This document shows positions 9,687-21,839 of a DNA stretch of 64,000 nucleotides, piece by piece. Position numbers and translations under genes: made by a program. The stretch spans positions 310,001 through 374,000 of the forward strand of contig WHVD01000037.1 of the NCBI GenBank assembly GCA_015178975.1, in the 5' to 3' direction. Source of the DNA: Hysterangium stoloniferum (lineage: Eukaryota; Basidiomycota; Agaricomycetes; Hysterangiales; Hysterangiaceae). How positions within the stretch are numbered: the stretch's first letter is position 1; each line of letters begins with the position of its first letter. Below the pieces are notes generated by a model. The model saw nothing but the letters and a program-made list of their open reading frames with translations. It searched no databases and was not told the origin of the DNA.

Positions 9687-12362
9687 AACAAGTAACTGAT
9701 CTCAGATATAGCTACCCCGATTTCGAAATCACTCTCATCCGACTCGTCCAGATTCGAAGGAATCTCCCACGAATGATCCACACCACCAGACCACCGCCAC
9801 TGCCGATTACAGTTCTACCTTATGTAATTGAGTACTGTAACATCCCGCTGAACAGTACTGAGCGCATATATCCACTCTGAAACGGCTCAAGCTCAAGTTT
9901 TTCAAGACTTTCTCTGTATAACAATGGTAGTCGTTTTAATATCATCAACAATCAACTCCCAGGCTATTGGCTATTGCTATTCATCGTTAACACTTGTAGC
10001 CGAGAGCTGGTACTATAAAAGGTGGTCGGTCCCCCTTAATACAACTAATTTACACTTTTTTCCCCCGCCCCGGGCGGTCGCTGCCGGATTTATAGTCTCT
10101 CCTCTTCAGGCTCTACTCGAATGGAACGATACCCTGACCATAGGTGCGCCGTTGATGCGAATCAGTGTAAGGAATTCATTGGCTTTAAGCGGCCATCTCT
10201 GATCTTTATTTCGGATATTCTGGAATAGTATCAGCGACTTGTTCGAAATAGCTTCTGATGCAAGACCGAAAATTGCGTAATGCCAACTCAATTTTCATCT
10301 CCCAAATTTGACCTCCCTGGACCAACGGTAAAATTTTTTTAGCCTTTTAGAATATTAGGGCAAGAATATCTCTCATCAACTGATTATTCGAATGGCTACC
10401 GGTGAAACAGATGAGGGGTCAGGCGTTTGATGTTGCAAGCCAGCTTGCGTGCATTTGTATGTTTCGGTCGATCGAGCTATCAACGCAACAGAGACGTTTT
10501 CGCTCGCCACTCTTCCAAACAAGGATACACGTTTCATACAACGCGGTAATAAGGTCTATATCAAGATATTTTAAACTTCTATGAGAAATTTTATCCGTGG
10601 CGATGTTTTCCCTGCTGGCTGAGGCGTGAGTACTTTGTGCGCGATGCGGAGTCCACGACCGGGTAGCCCGTCTGGGGTGTGGCTCTCTTGATCGTTGTGG
10701 GTACCGGTATTCTTTTTTGACAGGCTAGTCACCACAATAATAGCACAGGGATATTTTGGGGGAGAAGTAGTTCCGAGGGGCAGACGGTTAAGAGTCCATG
10801 GCCGTAGGCTCCTTCCCGAGATATACATGCGCATATACTGGGAAACAATTGATCCATCATATGTATTACATCATTTCTGCATGAATGTTGATCCGACGGC
10901 GATAGCGCGTCGGTCCGGCGTAAGATCTGGTGATAAGAGACGCCTTTGTTTGAAGTGTCAAGTGAGTTGTATGCGTATGAAATAGTAGCGGGTAAGCGAG
11001 CATGTGAAATTGTCTTGCAGTACTTAGGCCTTGCGCATTTCCCTCGCAGGATTCCGGACACTTGATCATTAGAGTCATGACCTGTATATCATTTATACAG
11101 CCACCTGCTGAATCGATCAATCGGTGCACTGCTTTATTTGCGCGGGGAGTCACGCCGAAAATTGGGGATCAGGGCCTGATCTTCTTAGGAACACATTGTT
11201 GTATAAGGAACAAGTAGTTGGATCACAAGCATAATGTGGACAGCAGAGACCTAAAGAACTTCTATACATAGCCTGCCTATTCCCTGCGTACAATCCTAAT
11301 GTTTTATCCCATAGTCAGTAATACTCAAACCTAACATTGTGTCCATTATTGGCCAAAAGAAAATCAGGGCAGCAGATAAGATCGCGACATTGATGGAGCT
11401 TGTGATGATCATCAGTACCCTCTCAACTTGGAGAGTTTCTCGGAAAATCGTGCGAATGAGCAATCAACCTGGGACGAATAAAACAATAATAGCAAGTAGC
11501 GAAAGGAACAATATTTTACCAGTTCTCGCAATCATGTGTTCTAGGCAGAATGTTTTCCATTATTCTTCAAATACTAAAAACAGGAGAGATCCCATTTACC
11601 CAATCAGGACATTTTTATCTTAGCAGTATCTTTCAGCCCTTTAATTGAGACATATGTACGAGGTTAACACTTCGGATTCACATATAACATCACTCATCTT
11701 AGTACAGCGTATGATTCATTCTAGTTTTAAGTTTCCCGAAGTGAAATCTATTACTAGAGACCGCAGGTTTCATACAAGAAGTACAGATTACGAGTCTACA
11801 GTGTTGGCACCCAGATCTGATACTTCAGGCAATCCCCAGGCAGAGTAGAAAGAGCCGTGGAATAAGATTCAGGATACACTCCAGAGGTTGTGATGCGGCA
11901 GCAAATGCGTTATCTAGACACAATATATGTTAGTGTGTTGAAGTTAAAAGTTGAGAATAAGTCAGGTTGTTAGAGTCTCGACAGTAAATTAAGACAACTA
12001 AAACACTCATCACGGAGAGAGAGGCATAATCAAAGTAGTTAGCTACTCACCATGGAGATCATCATGGGTCGTCTGACGGCATATCGTACCGTATCTTATT
12101 CCTTAGAACAACGTGTAGACGACGTGTTTTCCAGTCACAAAGTGGACGTAGACGCCGCTGTATTCACAAAAACACGTAATCAAAACCATTTGGAAGGAAA
12201 GGCGCGCGAAGTGCAAGTGCCGCACGTTATATGCTTGTTATATGGCGCATCACTTGTGCCCATGTATTGTTCATTCAGCCGACCTGGTTTAGACTGGTGA
12301 ACCACCGTTTATAAACAGCCAACTTTCTAAATACATGTAAGTTTGTTCTCTCAGCGACGACT
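9687..12362. other. 2.7-kb stretch without a supportable gene
   Basis: I looked on both strands for spliced frames and found nothing coherent. TATA-like elements occur at about 10013 (+, CTATAAAAGG) and 11090-11097 (-, TGTATAAATG), but no convincing coding exons follow. The region around 11340-11600 (-) can be read as a hydrophobic fragment but is interrupted in all frames; it may be an old gene remnant. Confidence 0.4.
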
Positions 12363-15084
12363 ATGTTCAATAACGTTCTAGGCATACGAAAGCCGGACCA
12401 GAAGACGAATGACAGAGGTCTCTTGAATATACAAGTCGGAGGCCTGCTAGGCGGGAAGGGTGTGGATTTGTCCATAGGCAGACCCTTGCAACACAACAAG
12501 AGCGCAGAAGAAGACTCGCCTTCGAAAGACAGGTAAGAGGCAGATTCCCTAAATCACACATTAATAGCCTAAAGGCCTTTATAGTGGTCTTTTGACATCC
12601 CTGGCGTCCGGCGTTTCCGACGTGATACACTCTGGAGTAGCAGTTTCGACCGAGATTGGAAAAGGTGGCTTAGAGCAAGTAACGAATGACAGAAGTCTCT
12701 TGAATATACAAGTCGGAGGCTTGCTAGGCGGAAAGGGTGTGGATTTGTCCATAGGCAGACCCTCGCAACATAACAATGGCGGAGAAGAAGACTCGCCTTC
12801 GAAAGACAGGTAAGAAGAGGATTCACTAAATCACACATTAATAGCCTAAAGGTCTCCATAGTGGTCTTTCCGGCGTTTCCGACGTGATACATTCTGGAGC
12901 AGCAGGTTCGACCGAGATTGGAAAACGTGGCTTAGAACAAGTAACGAATGACAAAGGTCTCTTGAATATACAAGTCGGAGGCCTGCTAGGTGGAAAGGGT
13001 GTGGATTTGTCCATAGGCAGACCCTCGCAACATAGCAATAGCGGAGAAGAAGAGTCGCCTTCGAAAGACAGGCAGCAAGAGGATTCACAAAATCACACAT
13101 TGAAAGGCAAAGGCCTTCATAGTGGTCTTTTGACATCCCTGTCGTCCGGCGCTTCCGAGGTGATACATTCTGGAGTGGCAGTTTCGACCGAGATTGGAAA
13201 AAGTGGTTTAGAACAAGTAACCAATGTGGCCATTCACCAGCTTCATACGGCGTCAGAAGCAGGATTAGGGACCGTTGCAGGTGCGAGAAATCCTGTAGTC
13301 TATGGCTTAGTTAACGCTATACGTAGGGGAGGGTTTGAAGGTCGCCGAAGGGCTGCTAGCATCAGAGACAGAACTTGACACTTCTGCAGCAACGACGACG
13401 GCCCAAAGGACTCTGGCAGCCGCAGGTTCAACATTGCTCGGGCAAGGGGGCATAACAGGACTTGTCACTGCCGGAGCGCAAATAGCCGGAGTGGCTCAGG
13501 CGACTCAGGCAGGTCTTGACCTCGTTCATGGCAATACTCGTGACATGGCGAAGGAAGTTGCTAACGTAGGGGTCAAAATAGCCACAGAAGCTATTTTGAG
13601 AGGTACGGGCCTGGGTGGCGTTTTAGCAGTGGCGGACGCCGTTAGGTCAATTGGATCGAACCCCGAGGGCTCACAGGAAGTTGGTGAAGAGGCAGTAACA
13701 ACCGCGCTCGAAGAGGGGTTGGGACTCGCTGCCCATGTTGTACTTGCGGGGACGCCTGTGGGTGGCGTTCTATCTCTTGCTGTGCCAATCCTTCAGCCTG
13801 TTGGTGACCAACTGATCCAAGCAGTTGTACACTCTGGTACAGGCTTCGTAGAAAATACGGTAGCAAACAGCGGTATTTACAGCATTGCTAAACACGGTGT
13901 GGAGATAGGTGCACAAGCATCAATGGCTGCCACATCAGCTACGACTTCTGCTCTGGGTACTATTACTGACACAGTCGTCAAGATTGATGAAAGAGTCATC
14001 TCTTCGATAGTGGACACCGCCGTACAAGGTGTTTCCACAGCTGTCAGCGTATCGAAATCTGGTGCAGCCATCATTGGGGGTGCCACGAGCAGCGGAATCA
14101 CAATCGGCTTACAGATCGCCAGTACAGGTGCTGATTTGGGTGCTGACGTGACAGCTGGAACCATAAATATAGCAGGTACAGCCCTTGGAACGATCGTTCA
14201 AGCAGCGGCAGGGATATCTGGCGCCACCTTCGATCCTATAGGCTCTGGTCTAACAGCGCTTGAGGGCTTGAATTGTGCCGGTACGGGCTTGCAGACGGTC
14301 AATGGACTAGCCCTTGGCGCCGTTCAGAAGATTTGTGAAATGACCAAGGAGGCACTTCAGATTGACGGGAGGGTAAAAAGATTTTGCTGCTTTGCAATGA
14401 TGTGTTGATTTAAAGCTTAATAGAGGGCGACGTTTTTCGATCCAGATGGAGACGGTGTTGTCCGTGTTGGGGACACAGTACGGGGCTTGCGTCTTCTCGG
14501 TTTACCCAACTTAATAGCAAACATGTTGGCATATAATATGCACCTAATGTTTTCATATCCTACAGCGAATGGATGGTTTCCTAGCTTTAGCACGAGCCTT
14601 CCGATAAATATTGCCAACATGAAAACGACACGAGTGGGTAGAAATTGGGGAAACTTTGAACGTATAAGATGGGTTATCGATTTTAACATTGACAATGTGA
14701 GCTCTACGTCCTCCCTGCGCTATATTTTATTGACTAGTGGGCACAACAGTTTTTCATGTGAGTAGTGATTGTATCAACCAAAAGGAGCTATATAGCTTAT
14801 TCTCTTCGTTAGTGGTAACATAATGAAAGCAGGTCAAACAGGTTTCGGAATTCTCTTGCTCTTCTTCGAGTGGGGGACTACATGGCCATTCCTGATGCCA
14901 TCCATTCCTATTCATGAGATCCCTTTCTTTGACGACATAGGAATGGTTGTTAGAGTAAGTGAACCTGAAACATCGATGAGGATGCATGTTGACAATCACC
15001 TCCGTTGAACAGAAGGCCATTCTTCCAACCATCGTAGCTAATTTCAGGAAAGCAAATGCCGTACCGAAATTGAAGAACACCTAG
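12363..15084 (+). CDS. Repeat-rich protein with C-terminal caleosin domain, 788 aa
   Basis: Eight inferred exons: 12363-12532, 12585-12809, 12862-13280, 13327-14372, 14424-14696, 14738-14757, 14813-14954 and 15013-15084 (2,367 nt, in frame, all GT-AG). Residues 1 to about 270 are tandem units of about 75 residues (core GLLNIQVGGLLGGKGVDLSI). Residues about 280-615 are Ala/Gly/Val/Thr-rich with repeating amphipathic helices (ATSATTSALGTITDTVVK and the like) and no clear enzyme motif. Residues about 621-788 are caleosin-like: EF-hand FFDPDGDGVVRVGDT, membrane/proline-knot region ANMLAYNMHLMFSYP then GWFPSFSTSLPINI, and near the end FEWGTTW. Caleosins bind calcium and lipid droplets and many are haem peroxygenases. 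The usual haem-ligand His before the EF-hand reads Arg here (RATFFD), and the His after the proline knot (NIHRAKH in plants) is also absent, so peroxygenase activity is doubtful. The ATG at 12363 is the only one in frame with exon 1. A fusion of this kind is unusual to me; a calcium-responsive lipid-surface protein is a plausible but unproven role. Confidence 0.7.
12383..13260 (+). repeat. Tandem exon repeat, about 3.5 units of 265-275 bp
   Basis: The core encoding LLNIQVGGLLGGKGVDLSIGR recurs at about 12418, 12694 and 12957; a fourth, partial unit (GLLTSLSSGASEVIHSG to GLEQVTN) ends at about 13230. Units are about 90% identical by eye. The unit linker differs: GTAAGA...ATAG at 12533-12584 and 12810-12861, but GCAGCA...ATAG without stops at 13072-13122. 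Confidence 0.85.
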
Positions 15085-15339
15085 TTAAATTAGTGGCTTG
15101 ACGAAACATTGTGTAAACTAGTAAAATAGTGATACCATTGAGCAATCATTCTTTTAGTCACAGGCTGGTGTGGTGTGCCTTCCAGCTCATGAGGGAATTC
15201 ACGGCATTTTCGAGCATTACAGTAGGGATGCGATATCTGCATTGCTTTTGTTTCGAGAATAGGAGAGCAAGATGTGAGGTGCTGTACATAGCGCTTGTCA
15301 ATTCTATCAACTCTATCAACTATCAACTTCAACCACACG

Positions 15340-16060
15340 AGGGGTGAACTCGGGGGGGCAAGTCCCCATATACCCCCACAACTTTACTGTGTATCAACAA
15401 TCCTAATTATTTATCAGGGCACATGATCCAGTTCAGAGAAGTTTACTTTGAAATGATTAAAATTATATAGAATTATATATATATATATGAATTTGTTGAA
15501 CCTAAAAGACATAAGTCAGTCTTTTTTTGCAACCTTGCCTGAATACTTACTTATACATAATTAATGATAACATTCTTAAACACTACATTGGCAGTCATAT
15601 CAGTGGATGACTCTCGAGGCAGCCACTGATACTAAAACGCACATAACCAACTCCGATATTGACCGTTGGTAATACCCGAAAACAGCGCTGTGACATCCCT
15701 TACAAGGAAGGCTGTGACCCGTGGGGGGCAAGCCCCCACCATGCTACCACCCCACAACTTTACTCGGTCGCTTCGTGACCTGGTGGATCAATAATAATGT
15801 CTTTAAACACTACATTAGCAGTTTGTATTACCTTCTGTGACCACTTCTGTACATTTCAGTTTCCCATTTATTCATTCAGAAACTTATTTCAAAGTGATTA
15901 AAGTTTACATTATTCAGAATTATATACATTATATACATTTGTAAATTCACTGAACCTAAAAACATAAGTCAGTCTCCTTTTGGAATGTTACTGAATACTT
16001 ACTCATGGATCAATAATAACATCCTTAAACACTACATTTGCAGTCATATGTATCAGTGTC
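15340..16060. repeat. Direct repeats and GC hairpins at the likely Helitron 3' end
   Basis: The sequence CTTAAACACTACATT (with one variant) occurs at about 15575, 15793 and 16023, each inside a longer degenerate repeat; a longer unit at 15450-15605 matches 15880-16050. The rightmost copy overlaps the last helicase codons. Two strong hairpins with similar surroundings lie at 15350-15374 (GGGGGGGCAAGTCCCC) and 15722-15740 (GTGGGGGGCAAGCCCCCAC), each followed by CACAACTTTACT. Helitrons end in a hairpin close to CTRR; I could not fix a CTRR terminus, so the boundary is open. Confidence 0.45.
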
Positions 16061-19000
16061 ATGGAGTAGGATTTTCACTCTTCCCCAATTTGTCCCTCTT
16101 GAAACACCAATATAAAACTGTCTATGTGAGAACACAGGACTACGCAGATCCAATCCAACTAATTTTAAAGATTGACCCTGTGACTTATTGATAGTCATAG
16201 AAAATGCTAGCCTGACTGGAAACTGCCGACGATGCAGTTCAAATGGCACTTGTTTTGTGGTTGGAGTAATTGTTATTTGTTAGGATACACACACAGGGTG
16301 GGTCTCCGGAGAAACCCGCGGGATATCCAGTAGGACTTGGCTTCAGCTTATAGGCTGCGCCCTCGCTAGATCGTGTTGTCCAATTTCGAACAGGCGGATG
16401 GGAATCCCAGGGAGTCCGGGTGGGGTTCGTAGGTCGTAGGTCGTAGGTCGGAGGTTGTGGGTCGTGAGTCGAGATAGTTGAGAGAGGTAGATGCGCCAGA
16501 GCCCGTGGGCTCTGACTAGTGAGAGCGATGTGAATCAAGCAAGGGTTTAGAGCAGAAAATGGATTAGATTACTGGGGGGAATCTAAGCTAATTTTCTGAC
16601 TGGATTGTATGTACAACATCTGCCAGTTTAAATAGACCGTGGAGTAAATGTCATACTGAATCCAGTAATAATGAAACAAAATGAGCAAAACATAAAACAG
16701 GAATAATAAACACCAAGTTTGGTGTTAGGAATGGGACGGAACGGAGCGGAGTCCGAATCGTGACAAAGCATAACCCATAACGGGAAACGGAGTGGGAGCG
16801 GAGTCCAAATCGTAACAGGTCATTTGACTAAAATGGGAACGGGGCTCAATTAGAGCGGTGACGGGATTCTAAGCGGGGTCTGGTGACTGATGTGTGGGAT
16901 GAAGACGGACATAGACAGAGACGGAGTCTGGGGGGAAGTCTGGTGACTGATATGTGTCGTAATGAGGTCGAATGTAACAAGTCTTGACGTACGGAGTCCG
17001 GGTGGGAAATCCTATAAACAGACATTTGGTGTGTGTAGGGTGTGGTAGTGTACAGGTTAGTGCCCGGAGTCCGGCAGGATTGTCTGGTTGTAACATTATT
17101 TGAGGAATGAATGCCTGCTCTCCTGCTGAAGGTCCTGTAATGATCTTTACTTCAAGTACTCTGTGAGTCATTTGTATTAATCGCAGTCTTGTTCCATTAC
17201 AGAGTCCTTGTCCTGGATCCAAGTTTTGGAGAAGCATCAATGGCACTCCAGGTTTCAAATGCAATTTACTTGGTGACAATCCTCCAAAGTTGATTGAGTT
17301 TAAGTACTCAGGAGGATATAATGTCTCATTGGTTCCATCTTTGACACTGTCTGCACTGTGGTAGGTCTGCCCAATCCCTGGAAATTTTTCAAAGAGCATG
17401 TCATTGATTTGATCTACATCTGTATTTCGAGGACAGAGAATGGCCCATTCCAAGAAAAACTCATCAGTAAGAACCTCAGGATTATGTATGTTTGGATAAA
17501 TAGTTGAGACTAAATTATCCACTGTTGGTCCACATAGCATGTGTTCAGGGACTTTAAACATATGATCAAGAGGCATGTCCTTTCCATGTCCAATATTCAA
17601 AAGCCACTGAGCAAAAACAGCACTCTCTTGATCAGTAGGATCTACACGTATATTCTCAGTCAAAAACAGAATCTTCACATTGTGCCAAAGGTGAGACTGT
17701 GAAATACATGCACCAATAATATCTTCTTTTGAACCTTTAGGAATGACAGGCAATGTCTGTTGAAAGTCACCACCCCATGCTACTATAATGCCTCCAAAAG
17801 GAACATCCTTATTAAGGATATCTCTAAGGCTCCGATCTACTGCTTCACAGGGCATCGCTTCACTTATTCTGAGTGGTGGGCAGACATCTCACAGTATGTT
17901 TCAAATTCCCCTTGAGGTTGATGAGAAATCCATCTGTACAATGAAGAAAGGCTCAGATAAGGCCAATCTAATGAAAGAGGTGAGCCTTATTATTTGGGAT
18001 GAGGTTCCAATGCAGAATTGCTTTGCAGAGGAGGCAACACAGAGTACAATGAGTCCTTTGCCTCTGCAGGTATGTGCCAAAGTATTCCAAACAAATGATT
18101 TTCCAGTACCCCCAGGTCCATTTAAAAAGAAAAGCTTTCCATCTACTCCAGTTTCATGTCTTGCAATGACAGCATCCATAATTTGATTGTATGCAACCCT
18201 TTGGCCCTCATTTAACTTTTCAATATTTATATTTGCTTTTATTTACTCAGTATCCTTGTCATAAGCCCTCTGTTCATTGATGAATCAATTTCCTACTCTG
18301 TTTTCCCATGGCTGTGTATATTGAGGCATATGAGGGTACTCTGAGAGTGGTTTCCCACTTGTATGAAGAATTTCATCAAGCTTAAAGAGGCCAAAGTCAT
18401 GTACTGTCTCAGGAGATGGGTTTGGCTCATTAAGATGTGTCTGAAGAAAGTGTTTCAAGTCATCACGAATGTCTGCTTTGAATTCATGCCAGAGTGCAGC
18501 TGGATCAGAAGGAAAACATTGGCTGAGAATAGTAGCAAACAGTCTCCTCAATTGAGATCCAGTCTGCATAGCCTTTGCCTCTCGAAGACACAACTTCCAT
18601 TCTTTATCATCTTCAAGTAGACCACATGCCATGCAGGCTGCTTGGAAGGAAGGATAGACCTGTCCTTCATAGGTCCTGAGATCTTCAAAGAAGTTGCTCC
18701 TTGACAACTGTGAGTAAAGTACATAGGAAGAACCTTGGGCCACTTGAGGGTCCTGCAAAATGAATATGTCCAATGGCAGATCCCCTTTTCCTTGTATTCC
18801 ATTTCCTGTTTTTTGAATTCCATGTGAAAAATTCTGGAAAATCAACATAGTGAAGTGAATTGGCTACTCTACCATTAAGGCCTATTGTATTGTTAGAATT
18901 GGCCTCAAAGTATGCCATCAACTTAGTCTTGGAACGATGGGCAGCATCCAAAGCTTCTTCTGGACCCTCCATGCCATCAAAGATAACTGACTGGTGATTC

Positions 19001-21839
19001 TCTAAATGCACAGGGAGGGCTATGACAGCAGGAATTTGAGTATGTATCTCATTTTCCAAAAGTCTCCAAAATGCTTCATGTGCACTGACATAGCGGGCAT
19101 CAATATATTGTTGAATTTCATCCTTGTTCTTTCCAAACTCCATTGTTATATGATCATGTCCTTTGTATATATACTTGTGAATATATTTAATGGAGCGAAC
19201 ATTAAAAGTCATCTCAACATTGATATGACATTCCAGAATGAGAAGAAGGGCAGCACAGTAAGGGACAACATGTCAATTGTCTAACTCATGACCTCTAACT
19301 TTATGTTTTCTGCCATCATTTCTATGGCAGTACTTTGAATAGCTATCTTCATTTATACTTGTAGATTCACGAAAGGGCTTGGGAAAATGCTTTGTACATT
19401 TGTTATCTTTGATACATTTTTCACCACATACATGAGTCATGAGCTCAGATACCAACTTGTAAAGCTTTGGTTGCTCCTTTTGATCTGGAAACTCTGCAGA
19501 TATTATAGAATCAACTTCTGCAGGAGTCTGAAGCTTTGCCCCCTCTTCAAACCATATGAGCAAATGCATATGAGGGAGACCACACTTCTGAAATTCAATG
19601 GTATGGACATGGGCAACTGTTTTGCCAAGGTAATTTTTCTTCATAATGAGCTGAAGCAAGTGTGCCTTTTTCAATACAAAAACATGTGACACTATATCTG
19701 GGTGATCAGCAGCAGTTTGCCCTGGAAGAAGTGCTTCAGTTATTTCCTTCCATTTGGGGTTGGCTGTCATAGTAATAAACATGCTTGCATTGCCATATTT
19801 GCATGACATAGCCAGTGAATTTTGCAAATTTTCCATCATATCCCGACTGCTACCTTGGAAGGTTGCTGGCAGTATAAATCTACTTCCAATTTCATTTGGC
19901 TCAGGTTGCTGGTTATTATCCTGTACTGTGAAGGCATCAACCACCTGATGGTACATAAAGTGCCTTGATTGTGTCTTATCCATGATAGCCTGCTTTGCTC
20001 TGTTGCTGCCCATGTATTTACAATGTATTGCTGAAGCAGTTTTCCACCCCTCAGAATTGTAGTTGCTTCACCAATTATTTGAAAGAGTCAATAAGCATAA
20101 TACTTTATCTGGGAGACTTTTGTCTGCTTTTTCTTCTGCCTATTCTCTGTCACTTGTTTAGGTTCAAGTTCTTCAGTAATTCCTTGCACCTCATCCTGCT
20201 CCATAGCTGGCTCAGGAGGTGGTATAGCATCATCAACTGGAATATCTATTTGCTCAGGTGGGAGAGGTACAACTTGGGGAGCTACTTCAGGTTGAGGAAT
20301 CACTACCTCTGGCAAGTCAGATATTATCTCCTCAGGAGCTGGTTCAAGGACTTCTGGCTCTGGAGCAATCTCCTCAATAGCTGCTGGGGCTGGGACTATC
20401 TTAGCAGAGAGTGGTTCATTTGCATATGGAATATCCCAGCTCCAGCCTCACTCTCCTCTTGGAAAGAATAGTACATAATGGAGTGGAGCATACAAAGGAT
20501 TAGTTTCAAAGATTCTTCTAAATCCTCCACCCTGATAATTAAGCACAATGTCTCTTCTATCAGTAGAAGTACCATCCCCTGGGAGAATGACTGCCAACTC
20601 ATCCCCTGTTGGAATGTTGTATCACCTTGGATCTGTATGAGCTTTATATGTCAGTCTGACCTGGAGCTGAGGAGTGATTGGTTGGTCTCTCAGACGTGTC
20701 ATATAGATGTGAACAAAAGGATTAAATTCTAACATCATATCCTGTAATCCAGAAAGGGTTGTAGCATTGATTCTTTTGTCCTGGTTACGTGCATACCTAT
20801 GCTCTAATGCAGCATCTGCTTCATAAAAGTAGAGCTGAGCATAGGAAGGAATCTGACCCTCATTAGGAATCAGAGCGCCATGATTATGTCTAAGTTCCCC
20901 ATGGAGTTTAAAGATATAAGGACCATGTTCCCCATCAAGCAATGACCTGTCCATTGTAGCACCCAGGGAAGTAAATGCTAAAGCAGAATTATATGCCTGG
21001 ATATTTTTATGAAACTCTTTAGAATCTGCATCCTCAGGATTCTCTAATAAATGACATAATGGTTGAGGGACATCTTCAAGTATAGGTAATCTGATCTTTC
21101 CAGATAGACAACAACTTCCAAAAAGAGGATTGTTATTAGAGGAATGCTGAAGACGCTCTGCCATCCAATGTAATGTATTGCATTTTGAACACAATACAGT
21201 CATTGCTCCCAGATAATGTGGTTGCAGCTGTGGATTATTCTCATCAATTGGGCACCTGGCTAGGGGAAGTGGCCTAGGAGGTCCAGGTAGTGGAACAGGT
21301 TCAGCAGGCTCAGGAATATGTGGTAATGGTAATGCATCCTCATCCATTGGTATAGGAACAATAGCAGGAATAGGAACATGGTCTACAGGTAAGATAGGAG
21401 GAGCAGGAATAATCTGGGAGAGTGGAAGGGCAACTGCCTGAGCTTGTATAGCAGCAACTCCTCTTCTTCCAACCCGTCTCTTTCTACGATTAGGAGGGGG
21501 AGGTACAGGGTTCAGAGCAGCCTGAGCAAATAATGCTTCCATTGCTGCCCTGCCTACCTCAGCAGGAGGTTGCAATGCAACAGGATTGTGTCTGGATGAT
21601 GATGCAAGCTGTGGTCCATTTGCCAATTGTACACATATATTAGTTATAGCAGTGCCAGGAGTAAGAGCAGGACCATTTGTATTATGTGATGATTCAGCAA
21701 TAGCAAAAGGATCCTGCTGATTGATAGGCAGATGATTAGCAGGGAGGGGGAAGGGTAATGGTAGAGGAGCAGGAATATGACCCTGCTGAAAAGCACCATA
21801 ATGTCTCAGGCGATGCTCAGTGTGTGGAATCATTAACAA
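16025..21839 (-). pseudogene. Helitron Rep-helicase gene, broken
   Basis: Open blocks on the minus strand: 21839-20622 (Pro-rich leader, then a Cys/His region with LCSKCNTLHWMAERL and LAFTSLGA, EGQIPSYAQLYFYE); 20602-20088 (frameshifted, ending in a Pro/Glu repeat); 20013-19273 (Rep: HTIEFQKCGLPHMHLLIW with the two-His metal motif); 19212-18685 (SIKYIHKYIYKGHDH carrying the Rep tyrosines); 18848-18285; 18179-18045 (Walker A GPGGTGKS); 17855-17095 (GGDFQQTLPVI, LFLTENIR); and 16249-16025 (MTINKSQGQSL, YIGVSR). Breaks: a frameshift near 20600, a stop/shift near 20090 and 20015, a stop at 19273, a shift at about 18690-18850, stops near 18240-18285, a micro-inversion of 17849-18027, and an LTR at 16278-17095. 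The domain order is that of animal and fungal Helitrons. The element cannot encode a whole protein now. Confidence 0.88.
16278..17095 (-). mobile_element. Solo LTR, family A, inside the Helitron helicase
   Basis: 818 bp, TG...CA ends (TGTTAGGATACAC ... TTGTAACA), flanked by TTATT on both sides (16273-16277, 17096-17100). Strand is given by the shared motif GCTGAAGCCAAG, here in reverse near 16330. An LTR fossil without an internal region. Confidence 0.9.

Noticed and set aside
10106-11153. Minus-strand frames at 10106-10291, 10571-10834, 10729-11061, 10866-11153
   Set aside because: No ATG-consistent model, no recognisable motif, and no splice sites that join them sensibly.
12052-12300. An 82-codon plus-strand frame just before the caleosin gene
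   Set aside because: It is not in a position to splice in frame to the first repeat exon, and the ATG at 12363 gives a full reading frame.
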